64,000 nucleotides of DNA. Source: Blastocatellia bacterium. Its GTDB lineage: Bacteria > Acidobacteriota > Blastocatellia > HR10. The DNA lies in contig JANWYV010000020.1 of assembly GCA_025055075.1 (NCBI GenBank), positions 1-64,000 of the forward strand, written 5' to 3'. The notes below the pieces were generated by a model. That model was not told where the DNA came from and did no database searches. It worked only from the letters and a program-made list of their open reading frames with translations. The position numbers and the translations under genes are program-made. This document shows, piece after piece, positions 63,398 to 64,000 of the stretch; position 1 is the first letter of the stretch; each line of letters starts with the position of its first letter.

Positions 63398-64000
63398 TCA
63401 CTGAAGGCGCGCCCGCCGTCCGAGATAGGTGTAGAGCGCCCAATCGAGCGGTTGCGTCGTGAGCACCCGCTGATACGCGATCCCATGAGCGCGACAAAAG
63501 CGCTCCACCTCATCCAGATGTCGGCGAACGGCCTCGCGATAGTCAGCGCTGAGCGCATCGGGCGCGATGGGAATCTCCTCCCCCGTCTCCATGTCCACGA
63601 AGCGCGCAGCTTCCGTGAACGGGAACTCCACCTCCGAAGCATCCAGGAGGTGAAAGACGATGAGGTCCTGTCCTTGGGCTCGGAGAAGCCGCAAGGCGGA
63701 TCCCAACACATCCGGCGGCTCGTACAGGTCCGAGAGGAGGATGATGATGCCGCGCCGCCGCACGCGCTCGGCGATGCGCCGCAGTGCGTCCGCGATCGCT
63801 GACGTCCCCCCCGGCTTCAGCCGTTCCAACGTGCTCAATAGGAGATGGAGCTGCCCTGGTCGCAATCGCGCCGGAATGTACTCCACAATTCCGCGATCGA
63901 AAGTGATCAAGCCGACAGCGTCGTTCTGTCGCGTCGCCAGATAAGCGAGCGACGCGGCCAGATAACATGCATACTCACGCTTCTCGATGGCCGGCGGTTG
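63398..64000 (-). CDS. DUF58 domain protein, C-terminal part (runs off the window)
   Basis: The last 200 residues are inside the window; the frame is open to base 64000. The visible part reads EKREYACYLAASLAYLATRQNDAVGLITF, then LRPGQLHLLLSTLERLKPGG and RGIIILLSDLYEPPDVLGSALRLLRAQGQDLIVFHLLD, a DUF58 / VWA-like fold. DUF58 proteins are encoded with MoxR ATPases, which would lie beyond the window. Ten bases separate it from the BatA-type gene. Function is inferred from this cluster type. Confidence 0.85.
   Translation of the reverse strand, partial: QPPAIEKREYACYLAASLAYLATRQNDAVGLITFDRGIVEYIPARLRPGQLHLLLSTLERLKPGGTSAIADALRRIAERVRRRGIIILLSDLYEPPDVLGSALRLLRAQGQDLIVFHLLDASEVEFPFTEAARFVDMETGEEIPIAPDALSADYREAVRRHLDEVERFCRAHGIAYQRVLTTQPLDWALYTYLGRRARLQ

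Overview
The window reads as chromosome from a Gram-negative, probably thermophilic bacterium of about 60% GC, most likely an acidobacterium or a close relative. This placement is inference from gene content. Lipopolysaccharide genes (waaA, lpxK, an LptF-LptG fusion) show an outer membrane. Pyruvate:ferredoxin oxidoreductase, pyruvate phosphate dikinase, an adenosine-specific kinase and a tetraether-synthase-like radical SAM enzyme are common in thermophiles. There is no CRISPR array, phage or insertion sequence. Genes are tightly packed, with many four-base ATGA overlaps.

Layout. 1-5301: the start of citrate synthase, then a divergent four-gene operon of NuoE-, NuoF- and NuoG-like electron-transfer subunits ending in a free-standing glutamate-synthase FMN domain. 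5486-9787: a short WG-repeat protein, then a divergent sensor kinase and sigma-54 activator. 10095-14467: tRNA-Val and tRNA-Asp, a small protein resembling the glutamyl-tRNA reductase dimerization domain, ResB, a radical SAM protein and a Crp/Fnr regulator. 14468-22211: a regulatory stretch with a possible small RNA, then alanine dehydrogenase, CoA-transferase, PFOR and a dihydroorotate-dehydrogenase-like protein. 22363-24886: a bd-like oxidase pair, one subunit carrying a fused cytochrome c. 24978-30400: two glutamate tRNAs, adenosine-specific kinase, Tes-like radical SAM protein, thiC, greA. 30651-37831: 2-oxoacid dehydrogenase E1 alpha, E1 beta and E2, a LipB-NUDIX fusion and LptFG. 37835-47044: efp, purL, tRNA-Phe, recO, PPDK, waaA, lpxK. 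47066-55761: ctpA and a complete fatty-acid beta-oxidation operon. 55895-64000: a secreted D-aminoacylase and a DUF58/BatA/DUF4175 cluster.

How the parts fit. Beta-oxidation yields acetyl-CoA, NADH and reduced electron carriers. Alanine dehydrogenase, PFOR and PPDK connect alanine, pyruvate, acetyl-CoA and phosphoenolpyruvate. PFOR produces reduced ferredoxin, which the NuoEF-like complex could exchange with NAD(P)H. The 2-oxoacid dehydrogenase gives an NADH-forming alternative to PFOR, and lipB next to it supplies its cofactor.

The least expected signal is regulatory. Five sites with sigma-54 spacing (GG, ten bases, GC, followed by A or T) lie a short distance before start codons: citrate synthase, the NuoEF/GltB operon, the small HemA-like gene with resB, the Tes-like gene, and one before a short terminated transcript with no gene. 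Two are near-perfect and three are partial. Three upstream regions also carry a G4/C4 palindrome about 130-170 bases before the promoter, the usual distance for activator binding, and a sigma-54 activator with its kinase is encoded nearby. All of this was read by eye and needs computation.
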